This document shows positions 1 through 11,000 of a stretch of DNA of 64,000 bases, piece by piece. Source of the stretch: CAHJWH01 sp965198905. Its GTDB lineage: Bacteria; Pseudomonadota; Alphaproteobacteria; Caulobacterales; Caulobacteraceae. A program made the position numbers and the translations under genes. The stretch is from the NCBI GenBank assembly GCA_965198905.1, contig OZ240678.1, positions 2,976,001-3,040,000 on the forward strand. Direction: 5' to 3'. Below the pieces are notes generated by a model, which had not been told where the DNA came from, ran no database searches, and saw only the letters and a program-made list of their open reading frames with translations. The first letter of the stretch is position 1, and each line of letters opens with the position of its first letter.

Positions 1-2
1 CC

Positions 3-2072
3 AAGCTGGCCGGCCAGATCGAAGCGGCGCGAAAGGCGGGCGCGTCGGCCAGCGACACCTACAACGCGATCTCCAACCAGCGGCGTAGCGTCTTCGACTC
101 AAAGGTGTTCGAGCGTACGGCGTCTCCGGTCCAGGCCCAGTTTTGGACCTCGCTGCTCGCCTCCCTGCAGCCCGATATGGCCCGGTTGCTGCGTCTGGCG
201 GGGGGAATCGCTCAAACCGCCCTGGACGCCCCGGAACCCCGCGCCGGGCTCTGCATCGCTGTCGCTCTGGCGTTGGCTTTTGCGGTCGCCGTCCCCTTGC
301 GGCTCGCCTTGAAGCACTTCGTTCGCAAGCGGGCAGCCAAGCACACGTCGGATCACGACTTCCACCGCACCGCGCGCGCAGTGAGCGCCGTGCTCATCGA
401 CACCGCCTTGCCGGGCGCGGCGGCCTTGATCGTGAACCTGGGCCTCACCTGGGGCGAGCTGGTGTCGGAGAAGACCGAGACTCTGGTCCAGGCCCTGGTC
501 ATCTCCGTCTTCTGGGGTGGCGCAGTCGTGGCCTTGAGCCGCCAGCTGGCCGGCGCCTCCAATGAGCGCCTGCTCGCCGTCCCTGAGCGGCTGGCGTCGC
601 ACATGCGCGCTTTGCCTTGGCTGGTGGCGGTGATCACGGGTGCGGGCTTCCTGCTCACCCGCCTCAACAACGTGGTCGGCGCGAGCCTGGCCGCCACCAT
701 CGCCGCCAACTGCGTGGTGTCGTTAGCCTATGCCGGCGTGGCGAGCCTGGTCCTGCTGATGCTCAGCGAGGATCACTCGGAAGACGAGGGCGCGGATCCC
801 GCCGCCAAGCTGGACACGCCCACGCCGGGGCGTGCGCTGGTCTCGCTCGCCCTGAGCGGGGCCATCGTGGTGACGGTCGGCGCAGTCTTCGCCGGCTTCA
901 CCACCTTCGCCCATCTGGTCTCCAGCCAGATTTTCTGGATCAGCCTGCTGGTGGGGCTGACCTATCTGCTGCTGCGCTTCACCGACGATGCGGTGGACGA
1001 ACTGTTCAAGCCGCACGGCCTGATCGGGCGGATGTTCATAGCCATCCTGAACCTGCGGCTCTCCCTGGTGCAACAGCTGGGGGTGCTGACGTCCGCCTTC
1101 CTGCAAATCCTGATCGTGCTGGGCGCCATCAGCCTGGCGCTCACGCCCTTCGGGCGCAACGGCGATCTGGTTTCGTCGCACCTTGGCCAGATCGGACAGG
1201 CGGTGCACCTCGGCTCGATCGTGATCTCGCCCCGCTCGGTGGCGACCGGCCTCGTCAGCCTGCTGATCGGTCTGGGCCTGGTGCATCTGGTGGAGCGCTG
1301 GGCCAACCGGCGTTTCCTGCCGGTGACGGACTGGGATGTGGGCGTGCGCACGTCGGTCGCCACCGGCATCCGCTATGTAGGGGTGGGCGTCACGGTGCTT
1401 TGGGCGCTGGCGGCGGCGGGGCTCGGCTTCAAGCAGATCGCCCTTGTCGCCAGCGCGCTGTCGGTCGGCATCGGCTTCGGGCTGCAGCAGATCGTGCAGA
1501 ACTTCGTCTCCGGCCTGATCCTGCTGGTGGAGCGGCCGGTGAAGGTCGGCGACTGGGTCAATGTGGGCGGAGTTGAGGGGGACGTGCAGCGCATCCGGGT
1601 GCGGGCCACCGAAATCCGCACCTTCGACCGCACCACCTTGATCGTCCCTAATTCCGACCTGATCACCAAGTCGGTGCAGAACAAGACCCTAGGCGACCCG
1701 CACGGCCGGGTGAAGCTGCAGCTGACCGTGGGCGCCGCCGCCGACGCCGCTCGGGCGACCGAGGTCATCGCAGGGGTGCTGGCCGCGGACGCCGATGTCC
1801 TCACCGATCCCAAACCCAACGTGTTCATCGACTCCCTGACCGAAGGCGGGGCGGTGAACTTCATCTGCTTCGCCTATGTGGAGTCGCCAAGGGACGCCTA
1901 CCGCGTGAAGAGCCGACTTTACGGAGAGGCGATCACCGCCCTCGCGGACGCCAAGATCGGCTTTGTCGGCAGCTCCACGCAGGTGATCATGGAGCCCGGG
2001 CCCGGTTTGAAGGCGATGATCGACGACGTCAGGGCGGCCCAGGCTAAGCCTGAAGGTCCACAGACCTCCTAA
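3..2072 (+). CDS. MscS-family mechanosensitive channel (DUF3772 type), 5' partial
   Basis: The reading frame is open from the window edge, so the gene starts upstream; an internal GTG at 105 is not the likely start. The visible N-terminal part has the extracytoplasmic style of DUF3772 proteins, followed by about ten hydrophobic segments. The C-terminal part is a typical MscS core: a Gly/Ala-rich pore helix (SVGIGFGLQQIVQNFVSG) and a beta domain (ERPVKVGDWVNVGG, then TFDRTTLIVPNSDLI). Such inner-membrane channels release solutes on hypo-osmotic shock. It is followed at 135 bp by the pqiA-like gene on the same strand. Family assignment is firm; the physiological role is inferred. Confidence 0.9.
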   Translation, partial: KLAGQIEAARKAGASASDTYNAISNQRRSVFDSKVFERTASPVQAQFWTSLLASLQPDMARLLRLAGGIAQTALDAPEPRAGLCIAVALALAFAVAVPLRLALKHFVRKRAAKHTSDHDFHRTARAVSAVLIDTALPGAAALIVNLGLTWGELVSEKTETLVQALVISVFWGGAVVALSRQLAGASNERLLAVPERLASHMRALPWLVAVITGAGFLLTRLNNVVGASLAATIAANCVVSLAYAGVASLVLLMLSEDHSEDEGADPAAKLDTPTPGRALVSLALSGAIVVTVGAVFAGFTTFAHLVSSQIFWISLLVGLTYLLLRFTDDAVDELFKPHGLIGRMFIAILNLRLSLVQQLGVLTSAFLQILIVLGAISLALTPFGRNGDLVSSHLGQIGQAVHLGSIVISPRSVATGLVSLLIGLGLVHLVERWANRRFLPVTDWDVGVRTSVATGIRYVGVGVTVLWALAAAGLGFKQIALVASALSVGIGFGLQQIVQNFVSGLILLVERPVKVGDWVNVGGVEGDVQRIRVRATEIRTFDRTTLIVPNSDLITKSVQNKTLGDPHGRVKLQLTVGAAADAARATEVIAGVLAADADVLTDPKPNVFIDSLTEGGAVNFICFAYVESPRDAYRVKSRLYGEAITALADAKIGFVGSSTQVIMEPGPGLKAMIDDVRAAQAKPEGPQTS

Positions 2073-2206
2073 GCCGCGCCGGAGCGTCGAACCGTCGGCT
2101 GAAAAGCCGTTTCGAGGCGATGCAGGGGTTCCAAAGCCGTTCCGCTCCCTTACAACCGAAAATGCATGAGAGCGGGCTGCACGTCGATGACATTAAGGGA
2201 GTCTCG

Positions 2207-3415
2207 TTGAGCGCGAACGTCCTCAGTTGCCGCCATTGCGGGACGATTCAGGATGCACCGCTCGACCGTCAGGGGGTGCTCGACTGTGGCGTCTGCGGCG
2301 TAGGACTTGAGCGGTTCACCGGCCGCAGCCTGGATGCGGCGCTCGCCACCGCGATCGCCGCGCTGTTGTTCCTGGTCGCGGCCAACGGGCTGACCTTTCT
2401 CACCACCAGGATTTTCGGCGCCGCCGAGCACAGCCGCCTCATCTCCAGCTGCACGGTGTTGTGGCAGGAGGGCTGGCCCGCCCTTTCGGTGGTGATCGGG
2501 CTGTTCGCCATCGTGCTCCCGATCGTGCGCTTCAGCCTGCTCACCGTGGTTCTAGGCGCGTTGAGACTGGGCTTGCGCCCGCCCTGGCTCGGGGGGGTGT
2601 TCAGATGGAGCAACAGCCTTCAGACCTGGGCGATGGCGGACGTCTTCCTGCTCGCCTTCCTGATCGCCTATGCGCGGTTGGCGGCCACCATCGCCGTGAG
2701 TCTTGGACCCGGGGCGCTCTGCTTCATCGCCGCCGGCCTGCTGACCCTGCTGACCCGGGCCACCCTGGATAAGAAAGCCGTCTGGCGGATGATCCTGCCG
2801 CAGCCTTCGGTCGACGTGGAAGGCCGCACCCTGAGCTGCGAGGGATGCGAACTGCTGATGCCGGTGCGCTGGTCACGACGCCCCTGTCCGCGATGCGGCG
2901 AGCGGCTGCGCCCGCGCAAGTTGAACGCCGTCGGCCGCGCCAGCGCCCTTCTGCTGGCCGGGGTGATCTTCTATGCGCCGGCCAATATCCTGCCCTTCGC
3001 CACCATTCCGATCAACTTCACGCCGACCGCCTACAATATCATCGGCGGGGTCAAGGACCTGTTCGAGGCGGGCCTCTACGGCTTGGCGGCCCTGGTGTTT
3101 TTCGCGAGCTTCCTGATCCCGGTGCTGAAGCTGACGGCGCTCGCTTGGTTCATCCATTCGGTACGCGCGCACTCTTCCAATCGGCTGGTGATGAAGACCC
3201 GTCTCTACCAGGTTGTCGAAGAGATCGGGCGCTGGTCTATGGTGGACCCGCTGACCATCGCGTGCTTCGTTCCGATCGTTCAATACAACACGCTCCTGTC
3301 GGGACGTGCTGAGGGCGCCGCACCCTTCTTCGCGGGAGTCGTGATCCTGACCATTTTCGCCTCCAAGGCTTTCGACCCCCGGCTGATGTGGGACGTTGCG
3401 GAGATGCCTGCATGA
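2207..3415 (+). CDS. pqiA: PqiA/LetA-family inner-membrane protein
   Basis: Integral membrane partner of the MCE protein encoded next. It contains two paraquat-inducible-A domains, each opened by a zinc-ribbon-like cysteine pair (CRHC with CGVC near the start; CEGC with CPRC in the middle) and followed by about four membrane helices. PqiA/LetA proteins work with PqiB/LetB tunnels to move lipids between the inner and outer membranes. I prefer TTG at 2207, which has an AAGGGA Shine-Dalgarno six bases upstream and places the first CxxC close to the N-terminus as in the family. ATG at 2162 or 2120 are in-frame alternatives. The stop overlaps the next start as ATGA. Confidence 0.88.
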   Translation: MSANVLSCRHCGTIQDAPLDRQGVLDCGVCGVGLERFTGRSLDAALATAIAALLFLVAANGLTFLTTRIFGAAEHSRLISSCTVLWQEGWPALSVVIGLFAIVLPIVRFSLLTVVLGALRLGLRPPWLGGVFRWSNSLQTWAMADVFLLAFLIAYARLAATIAVSLGPGALCFIAAGLLTLLTRATLDKKAVWRMILPQPSVDVEGRTLSCEGCELLMPVRWSRRPCPRCGERLRPRKLNAVGRASALLLAGVIFYAPANILPFATIPINFTPTAYNIIGGVKDLFEAGLYGLAALVFFASFLIPVLKLTALAWFIHSVRAHSSNRLVMKTRLYQVVEEIGRWSMVDPLTIACFVPIVQYNTLLSGRAEGAAPFFAGVVILTIFASKAFDPRLMWDVAEMPA

Positions 3416-5079
3416 GCGACGCTCCCCAGGAACCTACCGCGCCGCCTCGACGGCTGCATACCGAGGCGATCGAGCGGCGCGGCCGCTGGCCAGGCATCGT
3501 CTGGGCCATTCCGCTCGCGGCCCTGCTGGTGGTTATCTATCTCGGCCTGCAGGCGCTGGCCAACCATGGCTTCGACGTGGTGGTGACCTTCAAGACGTCC
3601 GGCGGTGCGATCGCGGGCCAGACGCCGGTGGTCTACAAGGGCGTGACCGTGGGTCACGTCCGGCGCATCCGCATCGCCGAGAACGCCCGCGACGTGGACA
3701 TGACCTTGCGGCTCGATCCCCGGGCGAGGACGGGAATGAGGGTCGGCGCCAAGTTCTGGCTGATCGGGGCGGAGCCGAGCCTGACCGATCTGTCCTCGCT
3801 GAAAGCCGTGATCTCGGGCGTCAGCATCGGGGTGTCGCCGGGGGGCGGCGTCGCCTTGCGGAAGTTCGTAGGCCTCGACCAGCCACCGGCCGTACCGCCG
3901 GATCAGCTTGGCACGCTCTATGTGCTGACCGGCGATCAGATCGGTTCTACGCGCGTCGGCTCCGGCGTCTACTATCATGGGCTTCAGGTCGGACGGGTGA
4001 CCCGGGTGCAGGTGGCGGACTCCCAGACCATGCGGCTGGTGATCTTCGTCAACGCGCCGTTCGATCGGCTGGTGCATGCCGGCACGCTGTTCTTCAACGC
4101 CAACGCCGCCAATATCGTGCTGAGTTCAGGCCATCTGAACGCAACGATCGGACCCGGCAGCTCGGTGATCACCGGCGGTATCGAATTCGACACGCCGCGC
4201 CTGGTGTCCGGGCAACCCCAGAGCCCGAGCAATACGACCTTCGGTTTCTTCGCCAACGAGGCGGAAGCCGCCGATCAGTCCAAGGGTCCGGAGGTTCAGT
4301 ATCGCGCGACCTTCGTGGCCGCCACCCAGAAGCCCCAGGTGGACGCGCCGGTCTGGCTGGCCGGCGTGCGGATCGGCCGCGTTCTGAAGAGCGACGTCAG
4401 CATCCCCGCCGGGGCCGAGGCGCCCAGCACCGAGGTGACCTTCGAGATCGAGCCCGACAAGCTCGGCGCACAGGGTCGCAGTGAGACCGACGCCAAGCTC
4501 AAGGGCCTGATCCGGGGCGGCTACCGGATGAAGATGGGCCAATATCCGCCTTTCGTCGGCTCCGCGATCCTGGTGCTGCAGCGTGTGTCGGGAGCGAAGC
4601 GGGCCGTATTAGGCCAAGGCGATGTTGCCGATATTCCGGCCATCAATGCATCCGGCGTGGACGACCTGTCCGACAAGGCGAGCGCGATACTGGACAAGGT
4701 GAACGCCATCCCGATCACTCAGATCGGCGACAATGTCCGCGAGATCACCTCGCACCTGAGCCAGATCGTCTCCTCCCCCGAGCTGAACGACAGCCTTCAC
4801 AAGCTGAACGGCACCCTGACCTCGGTCGACCAGATGGCGCGCGAGATCAAGCCGCAGGTCGGCCCCCTCGTCGCCGAGCTGCGCCAGACCGCCGACCAGC
4901 TTCAGGGTGTGGCCCAGAACGCCAACGCGGTGCTGGGCGGATCAAGCGCCGGGCAGGACGCCAACCTCCCCGCGGCCCTGGAACAGGTGACCGACGCCGC
5001 ACGCTCGATCCGCTCTCTGGCGGACTACCTCGGCAACCACCCGGACGCCTTGTTGAAGGGCAAGCAGCCGTCGAAGTAG
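3412..5079 (+). CDS. pqiB: PqiB/LetB-type MCE-domain lipid transport protein
   Basis: A 555-residue protein with one N-terminal transmembrane helix (IVWAIPLAALLVVIYLGLQAL) and three MCE/MlaD repeats (near residues 45-130, 165-270 and 300-400), recognisable by phrases such as VVYKGVTVGHV, VYYHGLQVGRV and VWLAGVRIGRV. The C-terminal part is a long helical segment. PqiB homologues form periplasm-spanning hydrophobic tunnels for lipid trafficking. The start overlaps the pqiA stop by four bases, so the two are translationally coupled. No pqiC lipoprotein follows: the next gene lies on the other strand. Confidence 0.9.
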   Translation: MSDAPQEPTAPPRRLHTEAIERRGRWPGIVWAIPLAALLVVIYLGLQALANHGFDVVVTFKTSGGAIAGQTPVVYKGVTVGHVRRIRIAENARDVDMTLRLDPRARTGMRVGAKFWLIGAEPSLTDLSSLKAVISGVSIGVSPGGGVALRKFVGLDQPPAVPPDQLGTLYVLTGDQIGSTRVGSGVYYHGLQVGRVTRVQVADSQTMRLVIFVNAPFDRLVHAGTLFFNANAANIVLSSGHLNATIGPGSSVITGGIEFDTPRLVSGQPQSPSNTTFGFFANEAEAADQSKGPEVQYRATFVAATQKPQVDAPVWLAGVRIGRVLKSDVSIPAGAEAPSTEVTFEIEPDKLGAQGRSETDAKLKGLIRGGYRMKMGQYPPFVGSAILVLQRVSGAKRAVLGQGDVADIPAINASGVDDLSDKASAILDKVNAIPITQIGDNVREITSHLSQIVSSPELNDSLHKLNGTLTSVDQMAREIKPQVGPLVAELRQTADQLQGVAQNANAVLGGSSAGQDANLPAALEQVTDAARSIRSLADYLGNHPDALLKGKQPSK

Positions 5080-5111
5080 TCGGAGCCGCGGCGGCGGGCC
5101 GTGAGCCCGGC

Positions 5112-5786
5112 TTAGTCCTCGAACCCGTAGAACCGCGCGAAGGCGTCCAGAAGCTCGCGCTGCGAGACCACCGCGTTCACCGGATGCGCCTCGTCGGCAT
5201 AGCCCAGCGACATGCCGACGATGACGAACTCATCGTCGGGGATGTCCAGCACACGGCGGGTCACCGACCAGTACATGTTCCAGGCCCCCTGCGCGCAGGT
5301 GTCCAGCCCGCGGACGCGGGCGGCCAGCATCAGCGACTGCATGAACATGCCGATGTCCAGGAAGCTCATGGCGTCGAGCTCCTTGTCGATGGTGAAGATC
5401 AAGCCGACCGGCGCATCGAAGAAGCTGTAGTTGCGGCCCCACTGCGCCCAACTCGCCGCCTGGTCGCCCTTGGGGATGCCGATGCGGGCGTACATATCCT
5501 TGCCCAACGTGCGCATGCGCGAGACGTAGGGCTCCTTGCGCTTGTCGGTGCGCGGGAACTCGGCCTTGGCGTCGGCGGGCTGGGTGTCGCGGTGGGCCAG
5601 GACCTCGCGGGCGAGCCGGTCGCGGACCTCGCCTGCGGCGACATAGACCTTCCAAGGCTGGATGTTGGTGCCGGACGGCGAGCGGGCGGCGGTCTCCAGC
5701 AACTCGCGCACGAGGGCGAGCGGTACGGGATCAGGCCGGAAGGCGCGCACCGAACGGCGCTGGCGGATCACATCTTCAAACAGCAA
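5112..5786 (-). CDS. Nitroreductase-family FMN oxidoreductase
   Basis: At 224 residues this is normal family length. It opens with the FMN-phosphate-binding RRSVRAF motif (residues 10-16) and SPSGTNIQPWKVYV, typical of nitroreductases of the NfnB/BluB superfamily. The C-terminal GMSLGYAD is also characteristic. Such dimeric flavoproteins reduce nitroaromatics, quinones or related substrates with NAD(P)H. The substrate cannot be told from sequence. It lies 20 bp downstream of the CocE-like hydrolase gene on the same strand and may be co-transcribed. Confidence 0.9.
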   Translation of the reverse strand: MLFEDVIRQRRSVRAFRPDPVPLALVRELLETAARSPSGTNIQPWKVYVAAGEVRDRLAREVLAHRDTQPADAKAEFPRTDKRKEPYVSRMRTLGKDMYARIGIPKGDQAASWAQWGRNYSFFDAPVGLIFTIDKELDAMSFLDIGMFMQSLMLAARVRGLDTCAQGAWNMYWSVTRRVLDIPDDEFVIVGMSLGYADEAHPVNAVVSQRELLDAFARFYGFED

Positions 5787-5806
5787 GGCGGGCTCCCATT
5801 GCAGGA

Positions 5807-7780
5807 TTAGGCGGGCGGTTTCTGTCCCGGGTTCGCCGCTTCCATTGGCGTGATCGGCAGAACCGGCAGGATGATGGCGCTGTCGTGAGCCCCCCCATCG
5901 AAGATGTGCTGTGTCGCGGGACGATAGTCGGACGCTTTGGCGTGGAAGATGTTGTCCACATAGGTCTGGGGGTTGCGGTCATAGAGCGGGAACCAGCTCG
6001 ATTGCACCTGCACCATGATCCTGTGACCCGGCAGGAAGACGTGGTTCACCGTGGGCAGCGTCCAGCTATAGAGTTCCGGCGCGTTCGGCGTGATCGGCTG
6101 GGGATGCTCGAAGCTCGCCCGGTAGCGGCCGCGGAAAATGTCGGACGAGATCATCAGCTCGTAGCCGCCGAGCTTGGCGTCGCTGGCGACCTCGTCCGGA
6201 TAGATGTCGATCAGCTTGACCACCCAGTCGCTGTCAGAGCCGCTGGTGGAGGCCCACAGCCCAACCTTGGGAAAGCCCGCGATGCGGACAGGTGTGCTCA
6301 GCGGCTCGGTCTCAAAGCTCAGCACGTCGGGCCGGTCGGAGAAGATGCGCTGGTCGTCCACCAGCCACTGGCTCCAGGTCGAGCCGGGCGAATAGGTCGG
6401 CCGGATCGGGCGCAGCCGGTAGGGCACGGGCTTGGCGGGATCGGAGATATAGGCGTCGAACAGCGAGCCGGAATGCGCCGATGTCGGCGCAAAGCCGAGG
6501 CCGAAGCCGTGCTGAAGATAGATCGGCGTCGCCTGTTCGCCCTTCGGCGGCCAGTCGGCGTATCCTCGCCACACGTTCGTCCCCGTCTCGTAGGCCGTCA
6601 CGGGCGAAAGGTTGGCGGGTGGCGCTCCATCCTTCAGGTGAGCGTCCAGGAAGGGCTGCAGGATGTAGCGGCGGAAGTAGGCGGCGGTGTCGCCGTCGAA
6701 CTTGATCGGGCCGATGGCCGAGCCATCCTTGTCCGCCTGACCATGGTACCAGGGGCCGATCACCAGCCGGTCCTCAGCCCCCGTGTCGAGCTTGCGCGTC
6801 GCCTCCCAAACGGCGGCCGCGCCGTAGATGTCTTCCTGGTCCCACTGGCCCTGGACGAACATGGCGGGGACCTTGTGCGGGCGGGTCGCGAGGATCTTGT
6901 CCAACGCCTGAGCCTGCCAGTAGGCGTCGTAGGCGGGGTGCGCGGCCAGCTTCTGCGGGAAGCCGAGGGGATCGACTCCATATTCCTTGGTGAAGTCGGA
7001 GGCGGAGCCGGCGCGAAGGAAGGTGTCGTAGTCGTCGTAGGCCCGCCGCCACAGGTCGTCGCCGGAGCCTCGCACCGTGTCCTGGGCGTAGTAGTAGTCG
7101 TAGCCGATCAGGCGGAAGGCCCCGCCGTGGAAGTCGTCGTCACCCATCCAGGTGTCGCCCACCGGGTTGATGGGCACGGCGGCCTTCAGCGCCGGATGCG
7201 GGTCGTCCATGGCCATCAAGACCATCATGCCGTCGTAGGAGGTGCCGATCATGCCGACCCGACCGTTGGTCTCGGGCACGTTCTTGACCAGCCAGTCGAT
7301 GGTGTCCCAGGCGTCGGTGGCGTGGTCGACCTTGGTGGGGTTAAGGGGACCGCGCAGCGGCCGCTCGTTCACGTACTGGCCTTCGGAGCCGTACTTGCCG
7401 CGCACGTCCTGCACCGCGACGATGTAGCCGGCCGCGGTGATGACGTCGAAAGTGGAGGGCAGCACCTCGGCCCGGTGCGAACTGGCGACGCGATTGGTCG
7501 CTTCATCGGCGTTGTAGGGAGTGCGATCCAGGACTATGGGCGCACGCGTCGCGCCCTTGGGGATGATCAGGACGGTGTGCAGCTTCACTCCGTCGCGCAT
7601 CGGGATCATCACTTCACGACGCACATAGTCGAAGCTGTCGGTGCGAGCATTGAAATGCTCTGGCGTGTCGGGCGTCAGAACCGGGATGGAGGGCTGGCCT
7701 GCCTGGGCGGCGCCCGTCGTGAGCAACATGGCCGTGGCGAGCCCGGCGAGGGTGCGGAGGCGGGCGTCGGGCATCGTCAT
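5807..7780 (-). CDS. Secreted CocE/NonD-family alpha/beta hydrolase
   Basis: A 657-residue protein with a Sec signal peptide (residues 1 to about 27, cleaved after AAQA). It has the two-domain layout of the cocaine esterase/X-Pro dipeptidyl-peptidase/glutaryl-7-ACA acylase superfamily: an alpha/beta-hydrolase domain with nucleophile motif GTSYDG (Ser181), a helical cap, and a C-terminal jelly-roll domain (about 400-640; LPTVNHVFLPGHRIMVQVQSSW is the family signature region). It probably hydrolyses esters or amides of acyl-peptide-like substrates in the periplasm. Substrate unknown. Confidence 0.9.
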   Translation of the reverse strand: MTMPDARLRTLAGLATAMLLTTGAAQAGQPSIPVLTPDTPEHFNARTDSFDYVRREVMIPMRDGVKLHTVLIIPKGATRAPIVLDRTPYNADEATNRVASSHRAEVLPSTFDVITAAGYIVAVQDVRGKYGSEGQYVNERPLRGPLNPTKVDHATDAWDTIDWLVKNVPETNGRVGMIGTSYDGMMVLMAMDDPHPALKAAVPINPVGDTWMGDDDFHGGAFRLIGYDYYYAQDTVRGSGDDLWRRAYDDYDTFLRAGSASDFTKEYGVDPLGFPQKLAAHPAYDAYWQAQALDKILATRPHKVPAMFVQGQWDQEDIYGAAAVWEATRKLDTGAEDRLVIGPWYHGQADKDGSAIGPIKFDGDTAAYFRRYILQPFLDAHLKDGAPPANLSPVTAYETGTNVWRGYADWPPKGEQATPIYLQHGFGLGFAPTSAHSGSLFDAYISDPAKPVPYRLRPIRPTYSPGSTWSQWLVDDQRIFSDRPDVLSFETEPLSTPVRIAGFPKVGLWASTSGSDSDWVVKLIDIYPDEVASDAKLGGYELMISSDIFRGRYRASFEHPQPITPNAPELYSWTLPTVNHVFLPGHRIMVQVQSSWFPLYDRNPQTYVDNIFHAKASDYRPATQHIFDGGAHDSAIILPVLPITPMEAANPGQKPPA

Positions 7781-7858
7781 CCTTCAAGCTGGCCTGGCTT
7801 GCTAGAGCGGAGATGCGCGAGGCTCAAGCCGCGAGCCGCTTATAGCCGGTGCAAGCGA

Positions 7859-8010
7859 ACCCCTCCCTCCTCGATGGGGAGGGGCAGGGGCGGGCGTCCA
7901 GCACCGGGCCTTTAGTATGTGGCTCCGATGGCGCGTCTAGCGTTCTTCCGCACACGTGGTGCGCTCACTCCCATCCCCGCCCTTCCCCCTATCGAGGGGG
8001 AAGGGTTCTG
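7859..8010. repeat. REPIN-like palindromic doublet, copy 1
   Basis: Two GC-rich palindromic arms in inverted orientation: CCCTCC-TCGAT-GGGGAGGGGC near 7863-7885 and CCCTTCCCCC-TATCGA-GGGGGAAGGG near 7980-8009. They flank an internal segment that also resembles copy 2 at 18.8 kb. The doublet occupies most of the 295-bp gap between the CocE-like and NRPS-like genes, and no gene is seen there. The pattern matches REP doublets or small MITEs. Confidence 0.7.
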
Positions 8011-8075
8011 TTCCTGCACGGCGGTGAAGGAAGTGGGCTCGCCCGCAGCCTGCGGATCAGGCTAGACTCTGCGCC

Positions 8076-11000
8076 GTGAACGCGCCCCTCCCAACCCTGT
8101 CGCCGGCGCCGATCGCCCCCGCGGCCCCGCCCTATGACACCACGCCCTACCAGCGCGACGAGCTGCTGCACGAGGTGTTCGCCGCCACAGCAGCGCGCTT
8201 TCCAAACGACATCGCCCTTCGTCTCGCGGTCGCCGATCCCGAGAGCACTCGGCGTAGCGAGCTGAGCTATTCCGAGCTGCGGGGCCGCGCCGCCCAGTTC
8301 GCCCGTTATCTCGTCGGCCGCGGCGTGCGCCGGGGCGACCGGGTGGTGATCTGCCTGCCCCGGGGGCTGGACGCCTATATGAGCTTGCTCGGCGTGCTCG
8401 AGGCCGGGGCGGCCTATGTGCCGGTGGACTGGTCCACGCCTCAGGACCGAGTGGACTATATCGCCGTGGAGAGCGAAGCGTTTGCCGTCGTGACGACGGC
8501 TGAGCGCGCGGCCGACTTCCCCGCCAGCGTGGCCAACGTGATCGCGGTGGACGCCGCCATCGGCGACGTCGCCGCCTACGCCACCGACGCTCTGACGCGC
8601 GCCGACACGGGGGCCGAGCCGGAGGACGCGGCCTACCTGATCTACACCTCGGGCTCCACCGGTCGGCCCAAGGGCGTGGTCATCCGCAACCGCAACGCCT
8701 GTTTTCAGATCAGGTCCGAGGCGTCGATCCTGGGCGTGACCTCGGCCGACCGGGTCTATGCCGGGGCCTCGCTGGCCTTCGATATCTCGGTGGAGGAGAT
8801 GTGGGCGGCGTTCCTCAACGGGGCCGAGCTGCTGATCGGCTCGGAGGCCCTGGCCAAGGCCGGGCCGGACCTTGCCGCCACGCTGGAGGCTCAGGGCGTC
8901 ACCGTCTGGTGCCCGGTGCCGAGCCTGCTGGCGGTGCTAGACCGCGACGTCGCCACCGCGCGCATCGTCAACGTCGGCGGCGAGGCCTGTCCGCCGGAGC
9001 TGGTGCGGCGCTGGGCGCGGCCCGGCCGGCGGATGCTCAACACCTACGGGCCGACCGAGACCACCGTCACCGCCACCTGGACCGAGCTGCTGCCGGGCCG
9101 CCCGGTCACCATCGGCACGCCGCTGCCAGGCTTCACCGCCTGGATCGTGGACGAGCAGTTGCTGCCCGTCCCGGCCGGCGCCGAGGGCGAACTGGTGATC
9201 GGCGGCCCGGCGCTCGCGCTCGGCTACCTGCATCGGGAGGAGCTGACGGCGGAGAAGTTCGTCACCGCGCCTTTCGCCGGGCCCGACGGGCTGGAACACC
9301 GCATCTATCGCACCGGCGACCTGACCCGCCTGACGGCCGACGGCGACATCGACTTCCTGGGGCGCATCGACACCCAGGTGAAGATCAGGGGCTACCGGGT
9401 CGAGCTGGGCGAGATCGAGGCGGCCATCGCGGACGACGCCGCCGTCGCCCAGGCGGTGGTGAACCTCTACCTCGACGACGACGGGGGCGAGCTGCTGGTG
9501 GCCTTCGTCACGCCCCGAAGCGGCCATGAGATCAAGCTGGACCGCATCCGGCAGGCGCTCGGCGAGCGGCTGCCGGCCTACATGCGACCCAACGCCTACG
9601 AGGTTCGCAAGCACCTGCCCACGCTGATCTCCGGCAAGGTGAACCGCAAGGCGCTGGAGCGACCCCGCCGCATCGAGGTGCAGGCCCGCACCCTGGAGCC
9701 GGCCGCCACTCCGACCGAGGCGGCGCTGCTGGCCGCGTGGCGCGAGGCGCTGGCCCAGCAGGCGATCAGCGTGGAGGACGACTTCTTCGAGGAGTTGGGC
9801 GGTCACTCGCTGAAGGCCGCCCGCATGGTCTCCCTGGCGCGCACGACGCCGGATTTGGCGACCGTGTCGATCCAGGACCTGTACGCCGCGCCCACGATCA
9901 GAAGCCTTGCTGCTCGCCTCGACGCCGCGCGCCCGGCGGCAGCCGCTGCGTCCAGGCCGCTAGAGCCCTTTCACCCAATCCCGCAGATGCGGCGAACGCT
10001 GTGCGTCATCGCTCAGACCATCGCCCTGATCCCGATCTTCGCCACCGCCGGCGTGCAATGGATATTCCCCTACCTCGCCTATGAGGCGCTGGCCTCGGAC
10101 ACCGACCGCATCCTGCCGCTGCTGGTCGCGGGCGGCGCGTTCGTAATCATGCCGCCGCTGGTGCTGCTGATGTCGATCGCTGTGAAGTGGATCGTGATCG
10201 GTCATTACAAGTCCGGCGACCATCCGCTCTGGGGCACCTACTACTTCCGCTGGTGGTTCGTGCGGCGATTCCTGGCCATCGTGCCAGTGCAGTTCCTGGC
10301 CGGCACGCCGATGATGCGGGTCTACTACCGCCTGCTGGGCTGCAAGATCGGCTCAGGGGCCTTTCTCGGCCTCGACGACATCGATGCGGCGGACCTGGTC
10401 AGCATCGGCAAGGGCGCGGTGGTCAGCGAGGGCGCGGTGCTCGCCACCGTCTCGGTGGAGCGCGGCCTGCTGCGGATCGGGCGCGTGGATGTCGGCGCCG
10501 ACGCCTTCCTCGGCACCATGGCGGTGGTTGGCCGCAACGCCCGGGTCGGAGACGGGGCGGTGCTGGAGGACCTGTCCGCCCTGCCGGCCGGCGAGGCGAT
10601 CCCCGACGGGCAGGCCTGGACCGGCTCGCCCGCCGTGCACGCAGGCGCTGCGCCGCCACGCGCGCCGCCGGAGACGCCCAGCCGGATACGCGTCCTGCTC
10701 GTCAACCTCGGCCTGTTGCTGGCGGCGCCTCTGTTGCCGCTGATGGCGGTGATCCCAATCGCGCCGGGCTTGATCGCCATGATCGAGCTGGACTGGCGCA
10801 CCTCCGACTACACCTACATGGCGCTGTCGCCCTTGCTGGCGCTCGTCTACGTCATCGCCATGTGCCTGCTCACCGTAGTGGTGAAATGGGGCCTGCTCGG
10901 TCGCGTGAAGCCTGGCCGCTATTCGCTATGGAGCGGGTTCTACGTCCGCTTCTGGTTCGTGCGGCAGCTCGGCCTGCTGGCGCTGGAGCTGCTGCACCCG

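Noticed and set aside
5885..7915. 676-codon plus-strand frame
   Set aside because: Antisense of the CocE/NonD hydrolase in GC-rich DNA. The minus strand has a signal peptide and hydrolase motifs; the plus frame has none.
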